Assembly (NCBI RefSeq): GCF_034929435.1
Contig: NZ_JAYFUM010000007.1
Span: forward strand, 186,001-250,000
Direction: 5' to 3'
Length of the DNA stretch: 64,000 nt
Source of the DNA: Arcicella rigui
Lineage (GTDB): Bacteria > Bacteroidota > Bacteroidia > Cytophagales > Spirosomataceae
Each line of letters opens with the position of its first letter. Position 1 is the first letter of the stretch. Below, in pieces: positions 25,198 to 32,956 of the stretch. The notes under the pieces were generated by a model. The model searched no databases and had not been told where the DNA came from. It saw only the letters and a list, made by a program, of their open reading frames with translations. A program made the translations under genes and the position numbers.

Positions 25198-26127
25198 ATG
25201 AGTACAATAAAATTAGGAACGAGAGGGTCAAAATTAGCACTTTGGCAAGCGTACTTCATCAAAGAAACATTAGAAAAAGGCGGTTTATCAGTTGAAATCG
25301 TCATTATCAATACCAAAGGAGACCAAATCTTAGACCGTTCCTTGTCGAAAATTGGCTCAAAAGGAGTATTTACGGAAGAATTAGAAGAAAAACTTCGTTC
25401 TGGCGAAATAGATATTGCACAGCATTCAGCCAAAGATTTACAATCGGAATTGGCGGAAGATTTAGAATTAATTGCCTTTACCGAGCGTGAAAAAGTAAAC
25501 GACGTTTTGGTCAGTTATGATAAAAGTTTGTCGCTCGAAAGTGGAAAACCTTTTGTGGTTGGTACTTCTTCGACCCGAAGAGTAGCGATGTTGAAGCATT
25601 TTTATCCGCACATCAAAACAGTAGATATGCGTGGAAACTTGCAAACTCGTATGGGCAAATTAGAAAGTGGCGTTTGCGATGCTTTGTTATTGGCTTATGC
25701 AGGAGTACATCGCATGGGCTACGAAGAACATATTGCAGAATTGATTTCCTTAGATAAATTTACACCTGCTGTCGGACAAGGTTCTGTGGCGATAGAATGT
25801 GCCGTTTCGTTGGATGCTGAAAAGAAAGCAAAGATTCGTGAATTGTGTAATCATGCTGAAACGGAACAACAATTATTGGCAGAACGTGCTTACTTGAGAC
25901 GCTTGCAAGGTGGTTGTAGCATTCCTGTTTTTGGCTTGGCACAAACTGCTGAAAATGGTGAATTGACGATGACAGGCGGAATTATCAGTTTAGATGGACA
26001 AGAAGTGTTGAAAGAAAGAGTTTCAGGAACTGATGCCATTGAAGTAGGCGAAATTTTAGCAGAAAAGATTTTGAGTTTAGGCGGAGATAGAATTTTGAAA
26101 GAAATTCGTGCGGGGTTGAATAATTAG
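25198..26127 (+). CDS. hemC: Hydroxymethylbilane synthase (porphobilinogen deaminase)
   Basis: Polymerises four porphobilinogens into hydroxymethylbilane in haem synthesis. 309 residues. Family markers: LGTRGSKLALWQA at the N-terminus, GDQILDRSLSKIGSKGVFTEELE, AQHSAKDL (normally VHSxKDxP, with the catalytic Asp of the D-L/D-V-P region), TSSTRR, MRGNLQTR and, at about residue 240, the cofactor-attachment Cys in LQGGCSIPV. The usual Pro after KD is replaced (AKDLQSE), a mild variation. It appears monocistronic and lies between two inverted copies of a 34-bp repeat. Confidence 0.95.
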   Translation: MSTIKLGTRGSKLALWQAYFIKETLEKGGLSVEIVIINTKGDQILDRSLSKIGSKGVFTEELEEKLRSGEIDIAQHSAKDLQSELAEDLELIAFTEREKVNDVLVSYDKSLSLESGKPFVVGTSSTRRVAMLKHFYPHIKTVDMRGNLQTRMGKLESGVCDALLLAYAGVHRMGYEEHIAELISLDKFTPAVGQGSVAIECAVSLDAEKKAKIRELCNHAETEQQLLAERAYLRRLQGGCSIPVFGLAQTAENGELTMTGGIISLDGQEVLKERVSGTDAIEVGEILAEKILSLGGDRILKEIRAGLNN

Positions 26128-26158
26128 TGAGTTAGTGAATTGTGATTGAGTGATTAGG
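26122..26158. repeat. Family D word repeat (GTGAATTGTGA type) after hemC
   Basis: Variants of TAGTGA / GTGAATTGTGATTGAGTGA run in tandem just after the hemC stop. Similar words occur near 17023-17045, 53262-53285 and throughout 57680-57870. Confidence 0.45.
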
Positions 26159-26184
26159 TTTTAATTATCTGATTTTTTAGAAAT

Positions 26185-26218
26185 ACTGATAACGGATATA
26201 CTTTTAACTAATAACGTA
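26185..26218. repeat. Family E repeat downstream of hemC
   Basis: ACTGATAACGGATATACTTT and following bases are the reverse complement of 25052-25085 with five mismatches in 34. It ends 6 bp before the next ATG, so it also forms the 5' flank of the following gene. Confidence 0.7.
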
Positions 26219-26224
26219 TTACTT

Positions 26225-26617
26225 ATGTCTGCTGAAAAGATATTCAAAAAACTTCGTTTGGATAGCGACAAACAGCTTTTGATTGTGAATGCTCCTGAAA
26301 GTTACTTATCGTTATTGGCAGGCTCTAATTATGATACTGAACCAAAAGCGGGGGGAATCTATGATTTTGTACAAGTATTTGCCATTCAGCAAGCTGAGTT
26401 AGAAACTTTGATGCAGTCTGTAAGTAAAGCAGGGAAATTTGATTGTGTATTTTGGGCTTGTTATCCGAAAGGAACAGGTAAAATAAAAAGTGATATTAAG
26501 CGTGAAACTGTTTGGAAGGCTTTTGATTTAATCGGACTTCAAGCGGTTTCACAAGTAGCCATTGATGAAACTTGGTCTGCTTTGCGTGGCAGACCTGTTT
26601 CTATGGTGGGAAAATGA
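26225..26617 (+). CDS. Small conserved cytoplasmic protein, DUF3052-like
   Basis: 130 residues with no signal peptide or membrane segment. The order of motifs (LLIVNAPESY near 18-27, a central DFVQVFA, then FWACYPKGTGKIKSDI and a C-terminal VAIDETWSALRGRP) matches a conserved small-protein family that I associate with DUF3052. That name is from memory and should be treated as tentative. The function is unknown. The start is the ATG at 26225, 6 bp after a family E repeat; the stop is followed at once by a family A repeat. Confidence 0.7.
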   Translation: MSAEKIFKKLRLDSDKQLLIVNAPESYLSLLAGSNYDTEPKAGGIYDFVQVFAIQQAELETLMQSVSKAGKFDCVFWACYPKGTGKIKSDIKRETVWKAFDLIGLQAVSQVAIDETWSALRGRPVSMVGK

Positions 26618-26754
26618 TAATTTGAAGATTTGAAAATGTGGTAATTTGAAAATTACTTATAGCATAGATAGATAATTGCCCAAAATTATTTTCAAATCTT
26701 CAAATTACCTCATTTTCAAATCTTCAAATCATCTCAAATCTTCAAATCAAAAAA
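26618..26754. repeat. Family A word repeat, site 2 (between convergent genes)
   Basis: The left part has ATTTGAAGATTTGAAAATG and GTAATTTGAAAATTAC; the right part has four or five reverse-complement copies (TTTTCAAATCTTCAAAT). The arms can form a long hairpin between two convergent stop codons. No conventional terminator is seen here, so the repeat may take that role. Confidence 0.8.
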
Positions 26755-28338
26755 CTACTTCAAAGCTTTTGCAATAGCTTCTTTCGCCAGTTTTTCCATG
26801 ATTTTATAGCAAGCAATTGTTGGATGTACGCCGTCTTCTGCCATTTCTTTGCTCAAACCATTTCTTTCATCTTTCAAAGGCGTGAAGTAATCAAGATACA
26901 CCAAGTTGTATTGTTTCGCCAATTGTTTGATGCCTTCGTTCAAAGCCATTACTTTGCTTGGTACATCTTTAATTTCTTTTCTCCACGGAAAAGCCGCCGC
27001 TGGCATCACCGAAGCCAAAATTACTTTAATATTATTTGCTTTGGCGATTTCAATCATAGATTTATAGTTTGCCAAAGTATATTCTTGCATATAATCGCCC
27101 GTGTTTTCTGCAATGTCGTTGATACCGATGTTGATAATGACTACTTTAGGTTTCAAATCCACCACATCTTGACGAAAACGCAATAAAGTTTGTGGAGAAG
27201 TTTGTCCGCTGATGCCTCTTCCTACATAATTATTGCTATTAAAAAAGTCAGCGTCAGCACCAACCCAGCCTTCTGTGATAGAATCTCCCGTAAAAACTAC
27301 TCTTGTTTGTCCTTGTTTTGGCTCACCGATTTCGGCATTGGCTTTTTTGTATTTTACCAAATTTGCCCAATCTCTTCTTTCTCTTTCAGCATTTTGTTTA
27401 GCAAAAGTCTCTAATTGTTCTTCGCTAAATTGTTGTTCCCATTTATTAGGATAACGTTTCTTGAGATAACCTTGTAGTTTCAACCAATCGCCAAAACGTT
27501 CGTACCAAGTATCAGTCGGGATTTTTTGTTTATTCATACCAAAACCATGTCCACCTCTTTCGTAAATGTGCATTTCTACGGGTTGTCCTGCGGCTTTCCA
27601 ATCTAAATATAATTGTGCATTTGCTGGTGCAAAACCCAATTGGTCGTCGGAAGCCAAAGCGATAAAGATGGGCGTTTTTTCTTTAGGAATATTTTTGATT
27701 TCCTCTACGGCTTTTGTGTAAGCGTAAATAGGAGCGATAAAATTAGGTTTGCTTTCTTCGGTCGCCTTGTAAGTTGCCCCTAAAGTAAGGGTTGCACCAG
27801 CCGAAAAGCCAATCATCCCAATTTTGTTTGGGTCGATGTCGTACTTTTCTGCATTTTTTCGGATGTATTTAATCGCTGTTGAAGCATCTTGAATGGCTAA
27901 AGGAATCACTGGAGCGTTTTCTTCATCCAAAGTTTTGAAGTTACCCATTTTTCCCATCAATTCTTTCACTGGGTCGTCGGTGAAACTTCTGGCTACTCTG
28001 TACTTCAAGACAAATGCGGCAATCCCTTTTGAGTTTAAGTACTTGGCTACTTCAATGCCTTCGCTGTCGATTGAAAGTGTATGAAATGCTCCGCCCGGTG
28101 CAATCAACATTGCCGTTCCTGTCGCTTTGTCTTTGTCGGGTAAAAAAGCCGTGATGGTTGGTTCGGCTACGTTATAGACTATTCTTGTTTTGAAGATGTT
28201 ATTCGTACTTTCGGCTTCCGACCAAGTCCAGTTTTCAGAACCTGGGGCTTTGCCTGCATACAATTTGGTGACTTCCTGCGAGAAAGCAGAGGAACTGAGG
28301 AGCAATGAAAAAAGTAAACAGTAGCGTGATTTAATCAT
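26755..28338 (-). CDS. Secreted two-domain esterase: alpha/beta-hydrolase fused to SGNH hydrolase
   Basis: 527 residues with a signal peptide (LLFSLLLSSSAFSQ). Domain 1 (about 25-300) is a xylan-acetylesterase/BD-FAE-like alpha/beta-hydrolase: GTAMLIAPGGAF (oxyanion region), the nucleophile elbow GFSAG, and a late HGFGM histidine. Domain 2 (about 325-527) is a GDSL/SGNH hydrolase: block I FTGDSITEGW, block II Gly in GRGISGQTS, block III IGINDI, and block V DGVHPT with the Asp-His dyad. Both active sites look intact. Such fusions deacylate plant polysaccharides; the substrate here is inferred. Its initiation region lies in a perfect 17-bp inverted repeat. Confidence 0.88.
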   Translation of the reverse strand: MIKSRYCLLFSLLLSSSAFSQEVTKLYAGKAPGSENWTWSEAESTNNIFKTRIVYNVAEPTITAFLPDKDKATGTAMLIAPGGAFHTLSIDSEGIEVAKYLNSKGIAAFVLKYRVARSFTDDPVKELMGKMGNFKTLDEENAPVIPLAIQDASTAIKYIRKNAEKYDIDPNKIGMIGFSAGATLTLGATYKATEESKPNFIAPIYAYTKAVEEIKNIPKEKTPIFIALASDDQLGFAPANAQLYLDWKAAGQPVEMHIYERGGHGFGMNKQKIPTDTWYERFGDWLKLQGYLKKRYPNKWEQQFSEEQLETFAKQNAERERRDWANLVKYKKANAEIGEPKQGQTRVVFTGDSITEGWVGADADFFNSNNYVGRGISGQTSPQTLLRFRQDVVDLKPKVVIINIGINDIAENTGDYMQEYTLANYKSMIEIAKANNIKVILASVMPAAAFPWRKEIKDVPSKVMALNEGIKQLAKQYNLVYLDYFTPLKDERNGLSKEMAEDGVHPTIACYKIMEKLAKEAIAKALK

Positions 28339-28424
28339 AATGATAGTATTTTGAGATTGTGTTTTTGAAAGGACTCAACTGAGAGACTTTTAGCAAACAA
28401 TTTTACACAAAATACTATCATTAT
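28337..28424. repeat. 17-bp perfect inverted repeat overlapping the start codon of the two-domain esterase gene
   Basis: ATAATGATAGTATTTTG (28337-28353) and CAAAATACTATCATTAT (28408-28424) are exact reverse complements, 54 bp apart. The first arm includes two bases of the esterase start codon and the whole ribosome-binding region. It can act either as an mRNA stem that hides the start, or as a paired operator. Confidence 0.75.
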
Positions 28425-28482
28425 AATCATGTACAATCATGTTTTTATCAGAAAAGGTATTCTTATATTACCGATTTTGCGG

Positions 28483-29196
28483 TTAAAGTTGGTTGTCAAT
28501 CATTTTGCGTAAGGCTTTTTCTTCTAAATAGCCCGTAGAGCGTTTTACTTGTTTGCCATCTTTAAAAATGATAAAAGTAGGAATTTCATCTACTTTATAC
28601 TCCTCTACAACTGCTTTGCTGGCATCGGCATCTACTTTAATAAACTTTACTGAACCTGTTAATTCTTGGCTAAGTTTATCTACGGTTGGCATCATTTTCA
28701 AACAAGGGCCACACCACGAAGCGAAAAAATCTAAAATTACCAAACCTTTGGTATTAAGAAGTGCATCAATTTCTGATTTAGAATATCCTTTTGCTTCGTT
28801 ATTTTCTTTTGAACCCTCCACAGGTTTTTTCCCAGCCGACCATTTTAAATAACCACCTTGTAAGTCATATACTTCTGTAAAGCCATTTTGCTTGAGTACT
28901 TCTACGGCAGCTTTGCTTCGTCCGCCAGCAAGACAATAGACAAAGGTTGGTTTGGTTTTATCTAAAGTACTGATTTTTTGAATAAATTCAGGGCTGCGAT
29001 AGTCGATATTTGTGGCTTTGGGCAAATGTCCTCCGCCATATTCGCCACTTGTACGAACGTCAAGAAGTTGAGCATTTGGTTTTTCAGAATATTTTTTCTC
29101 AAATTCGTCAGCCGACAAAACTTGTGAGAGGCTAATGTTTATATTTGCAAAAGAAAGTATGGTGAAAAATATAAATGTGCGAATAATATGTTTCAT
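28483..29196 (-). CDS. Periplasmic rhodanese-thioredoxin fusion
   Basis: 237 residues. A signal peptide (FIFFTILSFANINISLSQ) directs it to the periplasm. A rhodanese domain (about 28-125) has the DVRTSGEY motif and an active-site loop CLAGGRS with an apparently functional Cys. A thioredoxin domain follows (about 140-237): LVILDFFASWCGPCLKMMP with an intact WCGPC, then the cis-Pro in DEIPTFIIF. The fusion suggests sulfane-sulfur transfer coupled to thiol reduction in the envelope. It is transcribed alone, leftwards, divergent from enolase. Confidence 0.9.
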   Translation of the reverse strand: MKHIIRTFIFFTILSFANINISLSQVLSADEFEKKYSEKPNAQLLDVRTSGEYGGGHLPKATNIDYRSPEFIQKISTLDKTKPTFVYCLAGGRSKAAVEVLKQNGFTEVYDLQGGYLKWSAGKKPVEGSKENNEAKGYSKSEIDALLNTKGLVILDFFASWCGPCLKMMPTVDKLSQELTGSVKFIKVDADASKAVVEEYKVDEIPTFIIFKDGKQVKRSTGYLEEKALRKMIDNQL

Positions 29197-29265
29197 TTTT
29201 TTGAGTATTAAAGTTAAGTAACTGTGAAAGTATTAGAAAAGTACAAGCAATCTTGAAAAAAGGCT

Positions 29266-29273
29266 TAAATTTG
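29266..29273 (+). promoter_or_regulatory. -7 element of the enolase promoter (candidate)
   Basis: TAAATTTG about 150 bp before the eno ATG. No TTG at the expected distance, so the call is weak. Confidence 0.35.
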
Positions 29274-29423
29274 TTCTCATAATTAGAGCAAAGTATTGAA
29301 ATCAACGATAAAATGCGAAAACTTGGCTATTATTGTTGGTATTTTGTTCAAACAATGCCGATAGTTATTATCTAATTTACAATAATTCCCTCCGTTTATA
29401 ACCAAAAACAAAATTTACGCAAA

Positions 29424-30701
29424 ATGAGTGCAATTCAACATGTACACGCAAGACAAATTTTGGATTCTCGTGGAAATCCAACAATTGAAGTAGATATCCG
29501 TACCGAAGACGGTGCTTTCGGACGTGCCGCTGTGCCATCTGGAGCTTCGACAGGTATTCACGAGGCCGTTGAATTACGTGATGAAGATAAAAGCGTTTAC
29601 GTAGGAAAAGGTGTTTTGAAAGCCGTTGAAAACGTAAATACTAAAATTGCTCAAGAATTGTGGGGCTTAGAAGTTTCTGAGCAAAATTTAATTGACCGTT
29701 TGATGATTGAATTAGACGGAACTGCTAACAAAGGTAATTTAGGAGCAAACGCTATTTTGGGGGTTTCTTTGGCAGTAGCTAAAGCAGCGGCTCAAGAGTC
29801 AGGTTTATCTTTATATCGTTATATTGGTGGTGTGAACGCAAACACTTTACCAGTACCAATGATGAATATCTTGAACGGTGGTTCTCATGCTGATAACTCA
29901 ATCGACTTCCAAGAGTTCATGGTAATGCCAGCAAAAGCTGAGTCATTCTCACACGCTTTGCGTATGGGTACTGAAGTATTCCATGCTTTGAAAGGCGTAT
30001 TGAAATCTAAAGGATATTCAACTAACGTAGGTGATGAAGGTGGTTTTGCACCAAACATCAAGTCTAACGAAGAGGCTATCGAAATCGTTTTACAATCAAT
30101 CGAAAAAGCAGGTTACAAACCAGGTGAAGAAATTTTCATCGCTATGGATGCTGCTTCTTCTGAATTCTATAACGAAGAAACTGGTCTTTATACATTCAAG
30201 AAATCTGATGGCAAGCAATTGAATTCTTTAGAAATGGCTGCTTACTGGAAAACTTGGGTTGATAAATATCCAATTATTTCTATTGAAGATGGTATGGCTG
30301 AAGATGACTGGGCTGGTTGGGCAGAACAGACTAAATTAATCGGTAGCAAATGCCAATTAGTAGGTGACGATTTATTTGTAACTAACGTGAAACGTTTACA
30401 AATGGGTATCGAAAAAGGCGTTGCTAACGCTGTATTAGTAAAAGTAAACCAAATTGGTTCTTTAACTGAAACAATTGATACTATCAACTTAGCAAAACGT
30501 AATTCATACAAAAACATCATGTCGCACCGTTCAGGTGAAACTGAAGATGCTACAATTGCTGACTTAGCAGTAGCATTGAACACAGGTCAAATCAAAACTG
30601 GTTCGGCTTCTCGTTCAGACCGTATGGCTAAATACAACCAATTACTTCGTATCGAAGAAGAATTAGGCTCAAACGCTTACTTCCCAGGATTGAATTTCTA
30701 A
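29424..30701 (+). CDS. eno: Enolase
   Basis: Interconverts 2-phosphoglycerate and phosphoenolpyruvate. 425 residues: ARQILDSRGNPTIEVD, AVPSGASTG, the Mg-binding and catalytic segments GDEGGFAPNI, SIEDGMAEDDW and LVGDDLFVTN, the catalytic-Lys region LVKVNQIGS, and the enolase signature SHRSGETED. Strongly biased codon use, as in highly expressed genes. gpmI, the preceding glycolytic step, lies 2.3 kb downstream. Enolase is followed by a strong terminator. Confidence 0.97.
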   Translation: MSAIQHVHARQILDSRGNPTIEVDIRTEDGAFGRAAVPSGASTGIHEAVELRDEDKSVYVGKGVLKAVENVNTKIAQELWGLEVSEQNLIDRLMIELDGTANKGNLGANAILGVSLAVAKAAAQESGLSLYRYIGGVNANTLPVPMMNILNGGSHADNSIDFQEFMVMPAKAESFSHALRMGTEVFHALKGVLKSKGYSTNVGDEGGFAPNIKSNEEAIEIVLQSIEKAGYKPGEEIFIAMDAASSEFYNEETGLYTFKKSDGKQLNSLEMAAYWKTWVDKYPIISIEDGMAEDDWAGWAEQTKLIGSKCQLVGDDLFVTNVKRLQMGIEKGVANAVLVKVNQIGSLTETIDTINLAKRNSYKNIMSHRSGETEDATIADLAVALNTGQIKTGSASRSDRMAKYNQLLRIEEELGSNAYFPGLNF

Positions 30702-30715
30702 TTGGAAATCATATA

Positions 30716-30756
30716 TAAAAAGAGCCTTGCAGAGTTTTTTGCAAGGCTCTTTTTGT
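30716..30756 (+). terminator. Terminator after eno
   Basis: AAAAAGAGCCTTGCA pairs with TGCAAGGCTCTTTTT, a 15-bp stem. It isolates eno from the small gene pair and divIC that follow. Confidence 0.88.
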
Positions 30757-30814
30757 TTTTTGTAATTCTACATGGAATGCTCAAATTGAGTATATTTGTA
30801 AAAAAGCTTTAGTT

Positions 30815-31045
30815 ATGACACAAAAATTGTCACATAAGAAAAACGATAATCCAATTCCTCTTCTAAAGAAAGGACAATACAATAGCTATCGCCCAGAAGA
30901 TATTAAGCAATGGGGCGTTGAACGTTTTTTAGATACTGTTTGTGCAAAGAATGACATTGAAGTACCCGTACTGACGAGGAGAATAAGAATATGGATGTTA
31001 TTCTGTGTGAATGCTTATGATAATTTCATCATTTCATATTATTAA
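30815..31045 (+). CDS. Small hypothetical protein, probably frameshifted near its end
   Basis: 76 residues as read: a basic N-terminus (MTQKLSHKK), then NSYRPEDIKQWGVERFLDTVC. No domain recognised. The last 25 residues are odd: after EVPVLT the frame gives RRIRIWMLFC and runs 35 bp into the next gene. One base out of register (around 30973-30976) the reading becomes DEENKNMDVILCECL and stops at TGA 31018-31020, forming an ATGA overlap with the next ATG at 31017. This suggests a one-base deletion, recent or a sequencing error. It pairs with the DUF2442 gene that follows. Confidence 0.5.
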   Translation: MTQKLSHKKNDNPIPLLKKGQYNSYRPEDIKQWGVERFLDTVCAKNDIEVPVLTRRIRIWMLFCVNAYDNFIISYY

Positions 31046-31283
31046 GCCTTATCAAATAGAAGTACTCTTTGATGATGGTAAGTTTGTTGTTGCAGATTTA
31101 GAGGATTTTTTGACTAAAAGTGCTAATCCTCAGATTAAACAGTTCTTAGATACTGATAAGTTTTATCATGTAGAGATAGATGATTTTGGAGTATTGGTCT
31201 GGGGCGATGATGAGATGGACATAGATCCATTAAAAATTTATGAGGGTCATTATTCTGTTAAAGATAGTTTACTAATTACTTAG
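31017..31283 (+). CDS. DUF2442-family small protein
   Basis: 88 residues from the ATG at 31017 (an alternative ATG lies two codons upstream at 31011). Pattern of the DUF2442 family: KPYQIEVLFDDGKFVVADLEDFL at the start and a later YHVEIDDFGVLVWGDDEMDIDP. DUF2442 proteins are often the second gene of small pairs, sometimes suspected to be toxin-antitoxin-like; this function is not established. The gene ends 2 bp before the divIC ATG, so the two are translated together. Confidence 0.75.
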   Translation: MIISSFHIIKPYQIEVLFDDGKFVVADLEDFLTKSANPQIKQFLDTDKFYHVEIDDFGVLVWGDDEMDIDPLKIYEGHYSVKDSLLIT

Positions 31284-31285
31284 CC

Positions 31286-31594
31286 ATGAAAAATTTACTT
31301 TTAGGAAAATACCGTTTTTATACCCTTACTTTTTCGGTGTTGTTGGTATGGATGCTTTTTTTTGATGACAATAATATTTTCGTACAATTCAAAATGTACC
31401 GTGAACTTAGCCGTTTGGAAAGTGAAACGGCATATTACGCTGAAAAACTAAAAGAAGTAGAGAAAGAAAAAGTAGAAGTAATGGGAACGCCAAAATTGGT
31501 TGAAAAATTTGCCCGTGAAAAGTACTTGATGAAAAAGCCACAAGAAGAAATTTATGTAATTGTGGACGAAGAAAACCAACCAATTGAGAAGTAA
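31286..31594 (+). CDS. divIC: Septum formation initiator DivIC/FtsB
   Basis: 102 residues: a short cytoplasmic end, one membrane helix (about 12-27, FYTLTFSVLLVWMLFF), then a coiled coil (MYRELSRLESETAYYAEKLKEVEKEKVEV) and the globular ending VEKFAREKYLMKKPQEEIYVIV typical of the DivIC/FtsB family. It joins FtsL and FtsQ/DivIB in the division-site membrane complex. Linkage of eno with ftsB/divIC is widespread in bacteria. Here two small genes lie between them and are tightly coupled to divIC. Confidence 0.88.
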   Translation: MKNLLLGKYRFYTLTFSVLLVWMLFFDDNNIFVQFKMYRELSRLESETAYYAEKLKEVEKEKVEVMGTPKLVEKFAREKYLMKKPQEEIYVIVDEENQPIEK

Positions 31595-31624
31595 AACACT
31601 CTAAATGGTGAATAAAATCATTTG

Positions 31625-31660
31625 AACCTGTACGAACCAGCGTGTTTTACAGGTTTTTTT
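31625..31660 (+). terminator. Terminator after divIC
   Basis: AACCTGTA (31625-31632) pairs with TACAGGTT (31648-31655), followed by a T-run. Confidence 0.7.
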
Positions 31661-31721
31661 GTGAAATTTGTAAAAAGCTTATTACATACCGCTCAAACGA
31701 GTTGTATGATGTTTTAAAATT

Positions 31722-32219
31722 ATGATGTTAAAAATTTTATTTGTTTGTACTGGTAATATTTGTCGTTCGCCCATAGCGGAGGAAACTTTTAGAAGAGCCG
31801 TAAAGGCTCGTGATTTACAACGTGTCATCCAATGTGATTCAGCCGCTACTCATGCCTATCATATTGGCGATTTGCCCGACCCTCGTACTCGTAAAAATGC
31901 AGAGTCGCATGGCTTGAAACTTACCCATCATTGTAGAAAACTTTCGGGAGAAGATTTTTCGGTTTTTGATTATATCGTTGCGATGGACAATTATAATATG
32001 GAGAATATCCAAACCATAAGTGCTCGCTCAACAGGTATTCATCAACACGAAGATATTTGTTTTTTATACAGAAAATTTGACCCGCTGGCTCAGGGAAAAC
32101 GCTTGGAAGTACCAGACCCTTACTATGGAAATTCAGAAGATTTTGAGGAGGTTTATCAAATTGTAAATCGTTGTGCAGAGTCATTTTTAGATTACTTAGT
32201 TGATAAACATCATTTGTAA
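31722..32219 (+). CDS. Low-molecular-weight protein-tyrosine phosphatase
   Basis: 165 residues. The P-loop FVCTGNICRSP (catalytic Cys 9, Arg 15) lies at the N-terminus, and the general-acid loop VPDPYYG (Asp about 132) near the C-terminus, the full LMW-PTP catalytic set. The family dephosphorylates phosphotyrosine, commonly on polysaccharide-export kinases, but no such kinase is nearby. The next gene starts directly after its stop. Translation may start at the second Met (31725). Confidence 0.93.
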   Translation: MMLKILFVCTGNICRSPIAEETFRRAVKARDLQRVIQCDSAATHAYHIGDLPDPRTRKNAESHGLKLTHHCRKLSGEDFSVFDYIVAMDNYNMENIQTISARSTGIHQHEDICFLYRKFDPLAQGKRLEVPDPYYGNSEDFEEVYQIVNRCAESFLDYLVDKHHL

Positions 32220-32816
32220 ATGAAAAGATTAAGCTTAATATTACTTACGCTAATTTCAATACAAACTTTGGCTCAGAACTACCAAGAAAGTATTGCAAAA
32301 CACCGTGAACATTATAAAAAAGAGTTTCTGACAAACGGTGGACCTTTGAAAAAGAAGGATTTGGAGTACTTACGATTTTATGAGCCAGATACCAATTATC
32401 GAGTAAAAGCAATTTTTAAAAAAGCTGAAGATGCCAGTACTTTGTTTTTTGCTACCTCCGACGGACAAAAGCAGGAGTATTTCAAATATGGTGTTTTCAT
32501 TTTTGAAGTAAAGGGAAAAGCTGTGATACTTAACGTTTATCGAAGTTTAGCTTTGATGCGAGTGCCAAAGTATAGAAATTACTTGTTCGTTCCTTTCAAA
32601 GACATGACGAACGGTAAAGAAACTTATGGTGGAGGGCGTTATTTAGACCTTGAAACTACCGATATTCAAAATGATAGCGTAATTTTAGACTTTAATAAAG
32701 CATACAACCCTTATTGTGCTTTCAGTAATGGATATTCTTGCCCGATTCCACCCAAAGAAAACCACTTAGCGGTGACGATTGAAGCAGGGGAGAAGACTTT
32801 CGGAAAAGAACATTAG
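32220..32816 (+). CDS. DUF1684-family secreted protein
   Basis: 198 residues with a signal peptide (MKRLSLILLTLISIQTLAQ). The conserved core matches DUF1684: FVPFKDMTNGKETYGGGRYL, then LDFNKAYNPYCAFS and GYSCPIPPKENHLAVTIEAG. The biochemical function is unknown. Its ATG immediately follows the stop of the phosphatase gene, so the two form an operon. Confidence 0.88.
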   Translation: MKRLSLILLTLISIQTLAQNYQESIAKHREHYKKEFLTNGGPLKKKDLEYLRFYEPDTNYRVKAIFKKAEDASTLFFATSDGQKQEYFKYGVFIFEVKGKAVILNVYRSLALMRVPKYRNYLFVPFKDMTNGKETYGGGRYLDLETTDIQNDSVILDFNKAYNPYCAFSNGYSCPIPPKENHLAVTIEAGEKTFGKEH

Positions 32817-32907
32817 GAAAGAGTTATGAATTTAAAATATTGATAAACAGCATTTTAATACTCAGAAATCTCTTATTTACAGAAGTTACTTAAAAAATAA
32901 ATGCTCA

Positions 32908-32919
32908 AAGCTTACAGCT
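32908..32919. repeat. Family B word, site 3
   Basis: AAGCTTACAGCT in the spacer before gpmI, with a degenerate second word (TAACGCTAAT) following. Confidence 0.45.
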
Positions 32920-32956
32920 AATTTCTAACGCTAATAAAATAAATCAAGCAATACAC

